Part shown: positions 53,550 to 61,214 of the stretch, one piece after another
Position numbering within the stretch: position 1 is the first letter of the stretch
How the letters are laid out: each line of letters starts with the position of its first letter
DNA from: Nonomuraea muscovyensis
Lineage (GTDB): Bacteria; Actinomycetota; Actinomycetes; Streptosporangiales; Streptosporangiaceae
NCBI RefSeq assembly: GCF_014207745.1
Contig: NZ_JACHJB010000002.1
Coordinates: 1,798,001 to 1,862,000, forward strand
Direction of reading: 5' to 3'
Length of the DNA: 64,000 nt
Notes under the pieces: model-generated
Databases searched by the model: none
The model's input: only the letters and a program-made list of their open reading frames with translations
Told to the model about the DNA's origin: nothing
Made by a program: the position numbers and the translations under genes

Positions 53550-53892
53550 CGGCCCGCTCCTCCCCGAAGTCGATCGACTCCAGGACCAGCTCGTCGCCGC
53601 CGGAGACGGCCACGTCCGCGCTGCCGCACCGCTGGCAGACGGCGAGCACGTCCAGGGACTCGCTCCGCGCGCCGCAGGAGTGGCAGGTGACCGTCAGGGG
53701 TGTGACGACGAGCTCGACCGAGGCGTCCTGCGCCAGGGTGCCCGCCGCGGCGAGTGCGAACGCCTGGTCGAAGGCCTCGCCGACGACGGCATGGCGGGTG
53801 CCGACGCGCACCCGCGCGGCCGTGATCCGCCTGCCGGCGGCGCGTTGCCCGATCAGCTCGACCAGACCTTCGCACATTCCGATCTCATGCAT
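53527..53892 (-). CDS. hypA: Hydrogenase nickel metallochaperone HypA
   Basis: Seen: 121 aa. N-terminal MHEIGMCEG (His2 is the nickel ligand) and the zinc site CHSCGARSE...CQRCGS with both C-x2-C pairs. Known: passes Ni to the large subunit, usually with the GTPase HypB. No hypB lies next to it. It starts 6 nt after the 35-aa membrane peptide gene and overlaps hypC. Confidence 0.93.
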   Translation of the reverse strand: MHEIGMCEGLVELIGQRAAGRRITAARVRVGTRHAVVGEAFDQAFALAAAGTLAQDASVELVVTPLTVTCHSCGARSESLDVLAVCQRCGSADVAVSGGDELVLESIDFGEERADVPGNPR

Positions 53893-53898
53893 GGGGCG

Positions 53899-54006
53899 CT
53901 ACATCCGTTTCATCTTCATGTACCGGTGGATCTCCGGCCATTGGTGGACGATGATCGCGACCAGCCCACAGGTCACGATCAGCCCTGCCACGTGCGACTT
54001 CCTCAT
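53899..54006 (-). CDS. 35-aa membrane peptide of the hydrogenase operon (DUF6893-like)
   Basis: Seen: start ATG, 36 codons, in the gap between the protease gene and hypA. MRKSHVAGLIVTCGLVAIIV is a basic start plus one hydrophobic helix, followed by HQWPEIHRYMKMKRM, a basic amphipathic tail. GAGG lies about 10 nt upstream. Recalled knowledge: peptides of this type (DUF6893) accompany actinobacterial NiFe-hydrogenase loci; function unknown. Inferred: may dock the cytoplasmic hydrogenase to the membrane or interact with the quinone pool. Too short for routine gene finders. Confidence 0.72.
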   Translation of the reverse strand: MRKSHVAGLIVTCGLVAIIVHQWPEIHRYMKMKRM

Positions 54007-54017
54007 GCCATGTCACC

Positions 54018-54962
54018 TCATTCCGTGCTCCGGGGCCGGGAGCCGGGCCCGGCACTTTCCGCAATCATGTCCATCACCAGGCGGGCGGCTTGGCCGGCCG
54101 CCGCGCGCACGGGTTCGCTCAGTTCGACGAGCACGTCCTCGTCCGCGCCTCCCGTCAGCACCGTGGCCGGCTCGCAGCACACCACGATCACCCGGCCGGG
54201 GACCCGGCCGAGTTCGCCTGCCAGCCGCAGGACCCTGACCGGGTCCATCCCGTGGGTCTCGACGGTGGCCGCGCCGAGGCTCGCGGCGCTGTCCGGCGTG
54301 TCGGCCTCCAGCACGGTCAGCGTGCCCGGCGGCTCCCCCCGGGGGGCGGCGTCGACGAGGATGGCCAGGTCGTAGTCGCGCTGCAGGGCGTAGACCAGGT
54401 CCATGCCGCGGATGCCGAAGTCGGTCACGTCCACGCCGGCGGGCAGCTCCGTTCCGGCCAGGCGGCGGACCACCTCGACGCCGAAGCCGTCGTCGCCGAG
54501 GAAGATGTTGCCGAGCCCCGCGACGAGGATCCGGACGCGGCCCGGCCCGGTGTCCGGGTCCAGCGGCTCGACCTCCTCCGCCGTGTAGAAGAACCGGTGT
54601 CCGGGCATGCGGGCCTCGCCCAGGTCGCGACCCGGGTCGTCGTCCACGATGACCGCCAGGTGGAAGGCGCCCCCGTCGTCCTGCTCGATCGACTCGACGA
54701 CGGCGGTCCGGCCGTCGAGGAGGAGGTCCAGCATGTCGGCCCGGCCGGCGGCCGGCCGCAGCCGGACCCGGCTGCCCGCGCGCACCGGCACGCCGGCGAC
54801 GACCACCTCCTCCGGGCCGCGCCGCTCCATCCGCGTCCAGAAGTCCGCCTCCCCCGGACCTGGCGGGCGTGCGTGAGCGCTGCCGGGTGCGGGGCCGAGG
54901 GGTGTCCAGGAGGCCCACGTCTCGGGGCCGGGTCGTTCCACGGAAGGGTCCTTCTCCTTCAT
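54018..54962 (-). CDS. hupD: Hydrogenase maturation protease with N-terminal extension
   Basis: Seen: 314 aa. The C-terminal 160 residues form the HupD/HyaD fold: GLGNIFLGDDGFGVEVVRRL (Glu nickel ligand), LVDAAPRGEPPG (Asp) and ETHGMDPVRVL (His). The first 145 residues are an extra domain with RVRLRPAAGRADMLDLLLDG and HLAVIVDDDPGRDLG. Known: the protease cuts the large-subunit tail after the last metal ligand once Ni is in place. The role of the extra domain is unknown. ATGA overlap with the upstream gene. Confidence 0.9.
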   Translation of the reverse strand: MKEKDPSVERPGPETWASWTPLGPAPGSAHARPPGPGEADFWTRMERRGPEEVVVAGVPVRAGSRVRLRPAAGRADMLDLLLDGRTAVVESIEQDDGGAFHLAVIVDDDPGRDLGEARMPGHRFFYTAEEVEPLDPDTGPGRVRILVAGLGNIFLGDDGFGVEVVRRLAGTELPAGVDVTDFGIRGMDLVYALQRDYDLAILVDAAPRGEPPGTLTVLEADTPDSAASLGAATVETHGMDPVRVLRLAGELGRVPGRVIVVCCEPATVLTGGADEDVLVELSEPVRAAAGQAARLVMDMIAESAGPGSRPRSTE

Positions 54963-56029
54963 GTCGTCGGCTCCGGGCAGGTCCCCGGCTCTGCACGGAC
55001 CGGTTCTGCACGGACCGCCGGGTCGGTGCGGATCGCCGGGTCGGTGCGGACGATGCCGTGCAGGCGCATGAGCTGCTCGGGTGTGAGCGCCTGGCACCGT
55101 TCGAGGATCTCCCGCCCGCGCGGGTCGCCGTCGCGGATCTCGCGCTTCTCCTCGTCGCTCAGCGCCAGCACGCTCAGCGTGAGGAGCTGGTCGATCTCGG
55201 TCGCGTCGAAGAGGTCGCCGGGGCTCTCCGGCGCGACGCGCGGGTGGTCGTACAGGATGATCGGCGCCGACAGCATCGTGTGCCCCTCGCCTTCGGGGCC
55301 GGCCAGCACCGGCCAGGTGCCCACGTTGCGACAGCCGGCCGCGGCGGCGCGCAGTTCCTCCGGCGGGTCCATGAGCGACACGAACCGCCCGCCCGTCGTG
55401 TGCAGCACGCTGTGGGCGGCGACGAAGGTGTGCCGCATCGCCTCGGCGCGGGCGTCACCGTGCCAGGGGGTGGTGTTGACCACCCGCACCGTGAGCCGCA
55501 GGACGCCCGGCTCCAGTTCCTCGGCGTGTGCGTCGACGTGACCGCGCAGCGCCTGCCGCGAGCGCAGCACCGCGCCCGCCCGCCGCCCCGCCTCGTCGGT
55601 CAGCCACTCGGTCTCCCGCCCGGCGGGCACGCCGATCGGGGTGCGGTGCGCCTCGCCGAGCAGCGCGCCGAGGCGAAGCCCGCACGCGGCCACCTCCTGT
55701 TCCACGGCCTCCTCGCGCGGCCGGAAGCGCCGCTCCCCCACCGTCAGCTCGGGCACCGGGTCGAGCCCGTCGGCCGTGCAGCGGGCGACCTCGCTCGCGA
55801 CGAGGTGCAGGAAGCGCACGCGCACGTCCACCGTGTCGGCCGGGCCCGCCTCGATGAGGCACTGGGTCTGCGTGAGCCACGGGTTTCCGTCGTGCGCCCT
55901 GCCGTAGGGCTCGGGGTGCACGCCGCCGATCGTCCAGCGGTGCTGGTTCTTCAGCGCCGACTGGCGGTACGGCCACAGCAGGTAGCCCTCGTACAGCACG
56001 GCCCGCGCGATCCGGCGCAGCTCGTCCAT
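54959..56029 (-). CDS. Unrecognised 356-aa hydrogenase-locus protein
   Basis: Seen: 356 aa. N-terminal LYEGYLLWPYRQSALKNQHR, a mixed middle, and a helical part with LTPEQLMRLHGIVRTD. No signal peptide or clear membrane helix. The C-terminus holds RTDPA and VRAEP repeats (18- and 15-bp units). I cannot assign a function. Start overlaps the DUF6084-like stop by 1 nt (TGATG), and the 3' end overlaps the protease start, so it is an integral member of the operon. Inferred: a structural or maturation partner of this hydrogenase type. Confidence 0.8.
   Translation of the reverse strand: MDELRRIARAVLYEGYLLWPYRQSALKNQHRWTIGGVHPEPYGRAHDGNPWLTQTQCLIEAGPADTVDVRVRFLHLVASEVARCTADGLDPVPELTVGERRFRPREEAVEQEVAACGLRLGALLGEAHRTPIGVPAGRETEWLTDEAGRRAGAVLRSRQALRGHVDAHAEELEPGVLRLTVRVVNTTPWHGDARAEAMRHTFVAAHSVLHTTGGRFVSLMDPPEELRAAAAGCRNVGTWPVLAGPEGEGHTMLSAPIILYDHPRVAPESPGDLFDATEIDQLLTLSVLALSDEEKREIRDGDPRGREILERCQALTPEQLMRLHGIVRTDPAIRTDPAVRAEPVRAEPGTCPEPTT
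54989..55051 (-). repeat. Tandem repeats at the C-terminus of the 356-aa protein gene
   Basis: Two 15-bp units (54989-55003 and 55004-55018, core CTGCACGGACCG) and two 18-bp units (55016-55033 and 55034-55051, core CGCCGGGTCGGTGCGGA). They encode VRAEP and RTDPA(I/V) repeats without breaking the frame. Confidence 0.75.
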
Positions 56030-56685
56030 CAGCCGCCGCCCTCCTTCAGCAGTCGGCCGACCACGTCGTCCCAGCCGGGCAGGACGTGGCGGATCCGGTA
56101 GGCGTGGAGCCGGTCGAAGGTGTCGCGGCCCAGCCGCAGCCACGCACCGCCCGGGAAGTGGCGGTCCATCACGTCCTTCCACACCGCCACCGGCATGCGG
56201 AAGTCCGCCTCGGTGTCCCACGGGATGCGGGTGGCCCGCAGCCGGCCGTCGGCCAGGTACCACGTGGTGCCGCCGAAGAGGAACTCCAGCGGCACGTCGC
56301 CGCCGGTGAGGCCGTGGAAGTACTTGGCCACCGCCACCTCGAAGTCGTAGGTGCACGGCACCCGGATGGTCGCCACGGTCTCCGCGCCGAAGGCGGGAAC
56401 CTGCGTGACCGTCTGCGCCCACAGCAGGCTGCGCAGGTTCCGGCTCCACGCCTCGGGCCCGCCGAACAGCTCGGCGAGCCGCTGCCGGCTCGGCTCGTCG
56501 TAGGCGCGGCGGGCGGCCGAGATGCGGATCTGGGTGTCGAGGGTGACCGAACGCACCTCGGGACCGTCCGGATTGGTGATCCTGAGCGCGAACTCCAGCA
56601 TCGGCACGGCCGCGAACTCCGCCGCCCGCACCCCCTCGACCGCCATCCGCAGGGCCGGGGCGCCGGCCGTCGTCACGTCGTCCAC
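56029..56685 (-). CDS. DUF6084-like hydrogenase-locus protein
   Basis: Seen: 218 aa. Beta-rich start (LRMAVEGVRAAEFAAVPMLE), VTLDTQIRISAARRAYD, and VPCTYDFEVAVAKYFHGL; near the C-terminus WLRLGRDTFDRLHAYR. No Cys-rich site, signal peptide or membrane helix. Recalled knowledge: proteins of this kind (DUF6084) occur in actinobacterial hydrogenase operons without known function. GTG start, 4 nt after the upstream stop; another in-frame GTG lies 9 nt inside. Confidence 0.75.
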   Translation of the reverse strand: MDDVTTAGAPALRMAVEGVRAAEFAAVPMLEFALRITNPDGPEVRSVTLDTQIRISAARRAYDEPSRQRLAELFGGPEAWSRNLRSLLWAQTVTQVPAFGAETVATIRVPCTYDFEVAVAKYFHGLTGGDVPLEFLFGGTTWYLADGRLRATRIPWDTEADFRMPVAVWKDVMDRHFPGGAWLRLGRDTFDRLHAYRIRHVLPGWDDVVGRLLKEGGG

Positions 56686-56689
56686 AGGA

Positions 56690-56914
56690 TCAGGCCGGCG
56701 AGAGGTTGGGCATGTCGGGGTCGATCGGGTCGCGGTCGGCGGCGTTGATGCCGGTGGAACGCGCGGCGGTCGACCGGGCGTCGGGCAGGTGGCCGACCTG
56801 CTTGTCGTAGTTGCCGCACGCGTTGCCCTCGTTGATGCCTCTGACGTGCGAGGGGGTGTCCGGGCGGACGTCCCGTCTGCCCGTCTTGATGTGGTCGCCG
56901 TCCTTCTTGGTCAT
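56690..56914 (-). CDS. 74-aa hydrophilic protein, unknown
   Basis: Seen: 74 aa, basic N-terminus (MTKKDGDHIKTGRRDVRP), one Cys (in NEGNACGNYDKQ), and an Asp/Pro-rich tail ending PIDPDMPNLSPA. GAGGGG upstream of the ATG at about 9 nt. No family recognised. It is packed tightly between DUF5947 and the DUF6084-like gene (12 and 4 nt), which supports a real gene. Possibly a small assembly factor; no evidence beyond context. Confidence 0.65.
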   Translation of the reverse strand: MTKKDGDHIKTGRRDVRPDTPSHVRGINEGNACGNYDKQVGHLPDARSTAARSTGINAADRDPIDPDMPNLSPA

Positions 56915-56926
56915 CGTGGCATCCCC

Positions 56927-57820
56927 TCAGGTGCGAAGCGGGTGGTCGGCCGAGGTCGCGGTCCTGGACCTGCGGCGCAGCTCGGTGAAGAAGTCGGTGA
57001 TCTCGTTCCAGACGTCCGGCCCGCCCGCGAGGCCCTTCCAGTGGGTCCGGAGCAGGCCGACCAGGGTGTAGCAGTCGTCGACGGGCACGAGCCAGTGTTC
57101 CCGGGCGGCGCCCGTCCGGTTCACCAGCAGGGCTTCGACGTCGGGGGCGAGCCCCCGCAGGACCGGGTTGGCCTCCTCCAGGCGCTGCCAGGTCGCCTCC
57201 TCCAGCGGCGACTCGACGGCGCCCGCCGGGCTGGGGTAGAACAGCGCCGTCCGTCCCGCCGCCGAGTCGCGCAGCGCGAACGCCATCTGGACGGGGATGT
57301 TCAGGTCCGCCCAGGTGGTGTCGTCGAGGACGAAGTCCCGCAGCAGCCGCCGGTCGTCCGGCACCAGGCGATAGCGCTCGCCGCCCGCGGCGGCGTGGTC
57401 GAACAGCACGGCGCAGGCGCGGCAGGCACAGCGCAGCTCGCGGTCGGCCAGGTCGAGCAGGTGCCGGTGGGCCGTCCCCGCGGGCGCGGCGCACAGCTCG
57501 CACAGCTCTTCGCCGGCACCCGGAGCGCCGGCGCCCGACGACACCGATCCCGATCCCGAGGCGGCCGACCCCGAAGAGGCCGGGACCGTCGCGTGTCCGG
57601 GCGTCGCATGTGCAGGCGTCGCATGTGCGGGCGTCGCGTGTCCAGGCGTCGCGTGTGCTGGCGTCGCGTGTGCTGGCGTCGTCTGCCGGACGATGAACCG
57701 GCGCAGCGTGCGGCCGGCGATTCCGCCGCCGGCCGGGGCCGGTCCCGCGCCACCCGCGGCGCTGCCCCGAGGGGCGCCCGTCGCGCCGCCCGAAGCGCCG
57801 TCGTCGCAGGCCGGCCTCAC
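56927..57820 (-). CDS. DUF5947-like Cys-rich hydrogenase-locus protein
   Basis: Seen: 297 aa. A low-complexity Gly/Ala/Pro start, then RTLRRFIVRQ, six TPAHA/TPGHA pentapeptides (15-bp DNA repeats), a Ser/Gly linker, and a Cys-rich domain CELCAAP...LRCACRACAVLF typical of metal binding. The rest has VPDDRRLLRDFVLDDTTWADL. Recalled knowledge: such proteins (DUF5947) accompany this hydrogenase type. Inferred: may be a redox or maturation factor, in part resembling rubredoxin-like sites. GTG start overlaps the NifU-like stop (GTGA). Confidence 0.78.
   Translation of the reverse strand: MRPACDDGASGGATGAPRGSAAGGAGPAPAGGGIAGRTLRRFIVRQTTPAHATPAHATPGHATPAHATPAHATPGHATVPASSGSAASGSGSVSSGAGAPGAGEELCELCAAPAGTAHRHLLDLADRELRCACRACAVLFDHAAAGGERYRLVPDDRRLLRDFVLDDTTWADLNIPVQMAFALRDSAAGRTALFYPSPAGAVESPLEEATWQRLEEANPVLRGLAPDVEALLVNRTGAAREHWLVPVDDCYTLVGLLRTHWKGLAGGPDVWNEITDFFTELRRRSRTATSADHPLRT
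57591..57680 (-). repeat. Six in-frame 15-bp tandem repeats in the DUF5947-like gene
   Basis: Plus-strand units start at 57591, 57606, 57621, 57636, 57651 and 57666 with consensus GCGTGTGCTGGCGTC. They encode TPAHA or TPGHA. The two last units are identical, suggesting recent duplication. The His and Pro at regular spacing could be a flexible metal-binding linker. Confidence 0.9.
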
Positions 57821-58353
57821 GCCGGGGCCCCGGGCCGGTCGCGCGCGGGTGCCCGGCGCAGGCTCTCGACCGGGATCACGACGGGCGGCGGTGCGCTCTC
57901 CTCGACGTCGATCTCGACCCGTTCGATCTCCGGCGCGGCACGCCGTACCGCCTCCTCCAGGATCGCGGGCAGCGCCGCCGCGGAGGAGCCGCAGCCTCCC
58001 CGGCGCGGCCGCAACCGCAGCCGGGCGAGGTCGCCCTCGACCGCCACGACCTCCGCGCTCGCGCCGCCGAGCCGCCCGCGCAGGCCGGGCAGGGCCCGGG
58101 CGATCCGGGTGGGCGCGTCCAGCGGGTGCAGGTCGTGCAGCAGCAGCAGGTGCGCGACCAGCTCGTCGGAGGCAATCCGTTCGGGCAGCCCGTCGTCGCC
58201 CGGGGCCGCGCGGACCGTGGCCATGATCCTCGACAGCACCTCCCCGTACAGGTCGAGCAGCGCCTCGGCCAGCTCCACGGCGTGGCCGTCGGCGGCGCCG
58301 TCGAGCAGGGCCTCGACCCTGCGCACCCGTTCGGTCACATCACGGTCGTCCAT
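57817..58353 (-). CDS. NifU-like Fe-S scaffold domain protein with altered Cys motif
   Basis: Seen: 178 aa. A helical N-terminal half (LLDGAADGHAVELAEALLDL), then a NifU C-terminal-type domain LARLRLRPRRGGCGSSAAAL followed by PAILEEAVRRAAPEIERVEI. Odd: the usual C-x2-C of NifU/Nfu is R-x2-C here, leaving one Cys. Known: Nfu proteins bind [4Fe-4S] at a dimer interface with two Cys per chain. Inferred: still hydrogenase-related (7 nt after the large-subunit gene) but may not hold a normal cluster. Confidence 0.78.
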   Translation of the reverse strand: MDDRDVTERVRRVEALLDGAADGHAVELAEALLDLYGEVLSRIMATVRAAPGDDGLPERIASDELVAHLLLLHDLHPLDAPTRIARALPGLRGRLGGASAEVVAVEGDLARLRLRPRRGGCGSSAAALPAILEEAVRRAAPEIERVEIDVEESAPPPVVIPVESLRRAPARDRPGAPA

Positions 58354-58360
58354 GGCGGCC

Positions 58361-60154
58361 CTACCCCGAGACGCTCGTGCCGAGGGTGGGCGAGTGCACC
58401 TGCTTGAGCACCCTGCCGCCACCGAGGTACATGTGGACGCCGCACGGCAGGCACGGGTCGAAGCTGCGCACGGTGCGCATGATGTCGATGCCCTTGAACG
58501 TCTCGGGGCCGTTCTCCTCGAAGATGGGCAGGCCCTGCACGGCGTCTTCGTACGGCCCCGGCGTGCCGTAGCTGTCGCGCGGGCTCGCGTTCCACGGGGT
58601 CGGCGGGTACGGGTGGTAGTTGGCGATCTTGCCCTCGCGGATCACCAGGTGGTGCGACAGGACGCCCCGGACCGCCTCGTGGAAGCCGGCGCCGATCGCC
58701 TCGTCCGGGACCTCGAAGTCGGTGAAGACCTTGGTGCGCCCGGCCCGGACCTCGCCCAGCGCCTGCTCGACGAAGTAGAAGGCCATCGCGGCCGCGTAGG
58801 CGACGAAGTACATGCGCGCCCGGTTGCGCTCGATCGTGTTGGCCCATTTCGGAATCTGCCACTCGAACTGTATGTCCGGGAAGGCCGCGCTCTTGGGCAG
58901 GTTGATCTGCACGCTGTGCCCGGTGGCGCGGACGGTGCCGGTGTCGACGAGCCCGGCCAGCGCCGTGGCCCAGAGCCGCGCCAGCGGCCCGCCGCCGGTG
59001 TCGAGGGCGAGGTAGTCGGCGGTGCGCTCGTCGTACCAGCGTGGGCTCATGACCCAGCTGTAGTTGCCGCCGTCCAGGTCGCGTCGCTGCGGCTTGGGCA
59101 GCGTCGTCTGATTCCACGGATGGCGCTGGTCGACCGGGTTGCCGAGCGGGTCGTGGGTGACGAAGGTCTCCTCGCCCTGCCAGTCGTCGTAGTAGGAGCT
59201 GCCCAGCAGGATCCGGATGCCCAGGTTGATGTCCACGAGGTTGGTGGTGCGCAGCTCGCCGTCGAGCACGATGCCCGGCGTGACGAACATCCGCCTGCCC
59301 CACTCGTTCATGGTGCGGTAGTCGTAGTCGACCACGTCCGGGTCCTGGAACGCGCCCCAGCACCCCAGCATGACGCGACGCCGGCCGACCTCCTCGTAGC
59401 CGGGCAGCGCCTCGTAGAAGAAGTCGAACACGTCGTCGTTCATCGGCACCGCGCGCTTGATGAAGTCGACGGTGCGCAGCAGGCGGACCAGGTAGTCGGT
59501 GAACACCTGCGGGGTGGCCACGGTGCCGACGCCGCCCGGGTAGAGGGTGGACGGGTGCACGTGCCGGCCCTCCATCAGGCAGCACATCTCCCGGGTGAGC
59601 CGGCTGACCTGCAGGGCCTCACGGTAGACGTCGCCGGTGAACGGGTTGAAGGCCCGCATGATGTCGGCGATGGTCCGGTAGCCGTGGATGTCGCCGCGTG
59701 GCGCCTCGGTCGTCTCGGCCCGCCGCAGCAGGCCGGGGTTGGTCTCCTTGACCATCTGCTCGCAGTAGTCGACGAAGACCAGGTTGTCCTGGAAGAGGGT
59801 GTGGTCGAACATGTACTCGGCGGCCTCGCCGAGGTTCACGATCCACTCCCCCAGCGGCGGGGTCTTGACCCCGTAGGCCATGTTCTGCGCGTAGATCGAG
59901 CAGACGGCGTGGTTGTCGCCGCAGATGCCGCAGATGCGGCTGGTGATGAAGTGGGAGTCGCGCGGGTCCTTGCCCTTCATGAACACGCTGTAGCCGCGGA
60001 ACAGCGACGAGGTGCTCTTGCACTCCACGACCTCGTTGTTCTTGAAGTCGATCTTGGTGTAGATGCCCAGGTTGCCGATGATCCTGGTGATCGGGTCCCA
60101 GGACATCTCCACGAGCTGGCGCGTGTCCTGCTCCTGTGGTGATCGGATGGTCAC
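58361..60154 (-). CDS. hhyL: NiFe hydrogenase large subunit, actinobacterial high-affinity type
   Basis: Seen: 597 aa. L1 motif RICGIC with Cys75, Cys78 and nearby His82; L2 motif DPCLPCGVH with Cys568, Cys571 and His574. A 23-residue tail follows His574 and would be removed by the maturation protease. GTG start with AAGGGGG upstream. Known: the subunit holds the Ni-Fe(CN)2CO centre. Inferred: group 1h type, oxidising atmospheric H2 during starvation, from the accessory genes and the small-subunit features. It lies 16 nt after hhyS. Confidence 0.95.
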   Translation of the reverse strand: MTIRSPQEQDTRQLVEMSWDPITRIIGNLGIYTKIDFKNNEVVECKSTSSLFRGYSVFMKGKDPRDSHFITSRICGICGDNHAVCSIYAQNMAYGVKTPPLGEWIVNLGEAAEYMFDHTLFQDNLVFVDYCEQMVKETNPGLLRRAETTEAPRGDIHGYRTIADIMRAFNPFTGDVYREALQVSRLTREMCCLMEGRHVHPSTLYPGGVGTVATPQVFTDYLVRLLRTVDFIKRAVPMNDDVFDFFYEALPGYEEVGRRRVMLGCWGAFQDPDVVDYDYRTMNEWGRRMFVTPGIVLDGELRTTNLVDINLGIRILLGSSYYDDWQGEETFVTHDPLGNPVDQRHPWNQTTLPKPQRRDLDGGNYSWVMSPRWYDERTADYLALDTGGGPLARLWATALAGLVDTGTVRATGHSVQINLPKSAAFPDIQFEWQIPKWANTIERNRARMYFVAYAAAMAFYFVEQALGEVRAGRTKVFTDFEVPDEAIGAGFHEAVRGVLSHHLVIREGKIANYHPYPPTPWNASPRDSYGTPGPYEDAVQGLPIFEENGPETFKGIDIMRTVRSFDPCLPCGVHMYLGGGRVLKQVHSPTLGTSVSG

Positions 60155-60170
60155 GTCGGCGATCCCCCTT

Positions 60171-61214
60171 CTAGGCCCGCCAGCGGGGGTCGTATCCGCT
60201 GGTGAGTTTCGCGCCCCGGTGGCGCCACTTCGGCTCGGTGTTGACCGTCTTGTTGGTGATGGCGCGCAGGCGCCGGACGAGGCCGCCGTAGACGGACGTC
60301 ATGCCCGCCGACAGGGTCCCGCCGGGCGGCTGGTCCATGAACGGCATGAACTTGTCGGGGAAGCCGGGCATCGTGCAGCCGATGCAGATGCCGCCGACGT
60401 TGGGACAGCCGCCGATGCCGTCCATCCAGCCGCGCTTGGTGACGTTGCAGTTGACGACCGGCCCCCAGCAGCCGATCTTGACCTGGCACTTCGGCGAGTT
60501 GTAGTCATGGGCGAAGTCGCCCTGTTCGTAGTAGCCGGCCCGGTCGCACCCCTCGTGCACGGTCTTGCCGAACAGCCAGGTGGGCCGGAGCTGCTTGTCG
60601 AGCGGGATCATCGGGGCCAGCCCGGCCGCCTGGTAGAGCAGCCACGTCAGCGTCTCCATGAAGTTGTCGGGCTGGACGGGACAGCCGGGCACGTTGACGA
60701 TGGGCAGGCCGCCGGCGGAGCGGAAGTCCGGTCCGAGGTAGTCGGCCAGCCCCATGCAGCCGGTCGGGTTGCCGGCCATGGCGTGGATGCCGCCGTAGGT
60801 GGCGCAGGTGCCCGCCGCGACGACGGCCCACGCCCCCGGCGCGAGCCGGTCGATCCACTGGTTGACGGTGATGGGCTGGCCGGTCACCGGGTCGTTGCCC
60901 ATCGACGTCCAGAAGCCGTCGCCGTTGATGTTCTCGTTGGGGATGGACCCCTCCATCACGAAGATGTACGGCCCGAGCCGGCCCTCGGCCGCCTGGTGGA
61001 AGGCGGCCATGAACTCGCTGCCCACCTCGGTGGCCAGGACCTTGTTGTGCAGGTGCACCTTCGGCAGCCCGGGCACGAGCCCGAGGAGGACCTCCTCGAT
61101 GCTCGGCAGCGTGGCGGCCGTGACGGACACGGTGTCCCCGTCACAGCTCATGCCTTCGGACGTCCACAGGATGTGCACCTCGTCCAGCCCGGTTTCCGGC
61201 TTGACTGCGCTCAT
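60171..61214 (-). CDS. hhyS: NiFe hydrogenase small subunit, actinobacterial high-affinity type
   Basis: Seen: 347 aa, no Tat signal or membrane tail. The first Fe-S motif is MSCDGDTVSV: Cys24 is kept but Asp27 stands where other hydrogenases have Cys. Further cluster ligands lie in GTCATYGGIHA, VPGCPVQPDN and the C-terminal KIGCWGPVVNCN...GICIGCTMPG. Known: the oxygen-insensitive actinobacterial hydrogenase of Ralstonia has such a 3Cys/1Asp proximal [4Fe-4S] cluster. Inferred: O2-tolerant H2 oxidation. ATG 61214 is preferred; an in-frame ATG at 61251 exists. Confidence 0.94.
   Translation of the reverse strand: MSAVKPETGLDEVHILWTSEGMSCDGDTVSVTAATLPSIEEVLLGLVPGLPKVHLHNKVLATEVGSEFMAAFHQAAEGRLGPYIFVMEGSIPNENINGDGFWTSMGNDPVTGQPITVNQWIDRLAPGAWAVVAAGTCATYGGIHAMAGNPTGCMGLADYLGPDFRSAGGLPIVNVPGCPVQPDNFMETLTWLLYQAAGLAPMIPLDKQLRPTWLFGKTVHEGCDRAGYYEQGDFAHDYNSPKCQVKIGCWGPVVNCNVTKRGWMDGIGGCPNVGGICIGCTMPGFPDKFMPFMDQPPGGTLSAGMTSVYGGLVRRLRAITNKTVNTEPKWRHRGAKLTSGYDPRWRA

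Noticed and set aside
57591..57680. CRISPR-like repeat array
   Set aside because: Units are directly adjacent 15-mers without spacers and lie in frame within a coding region.
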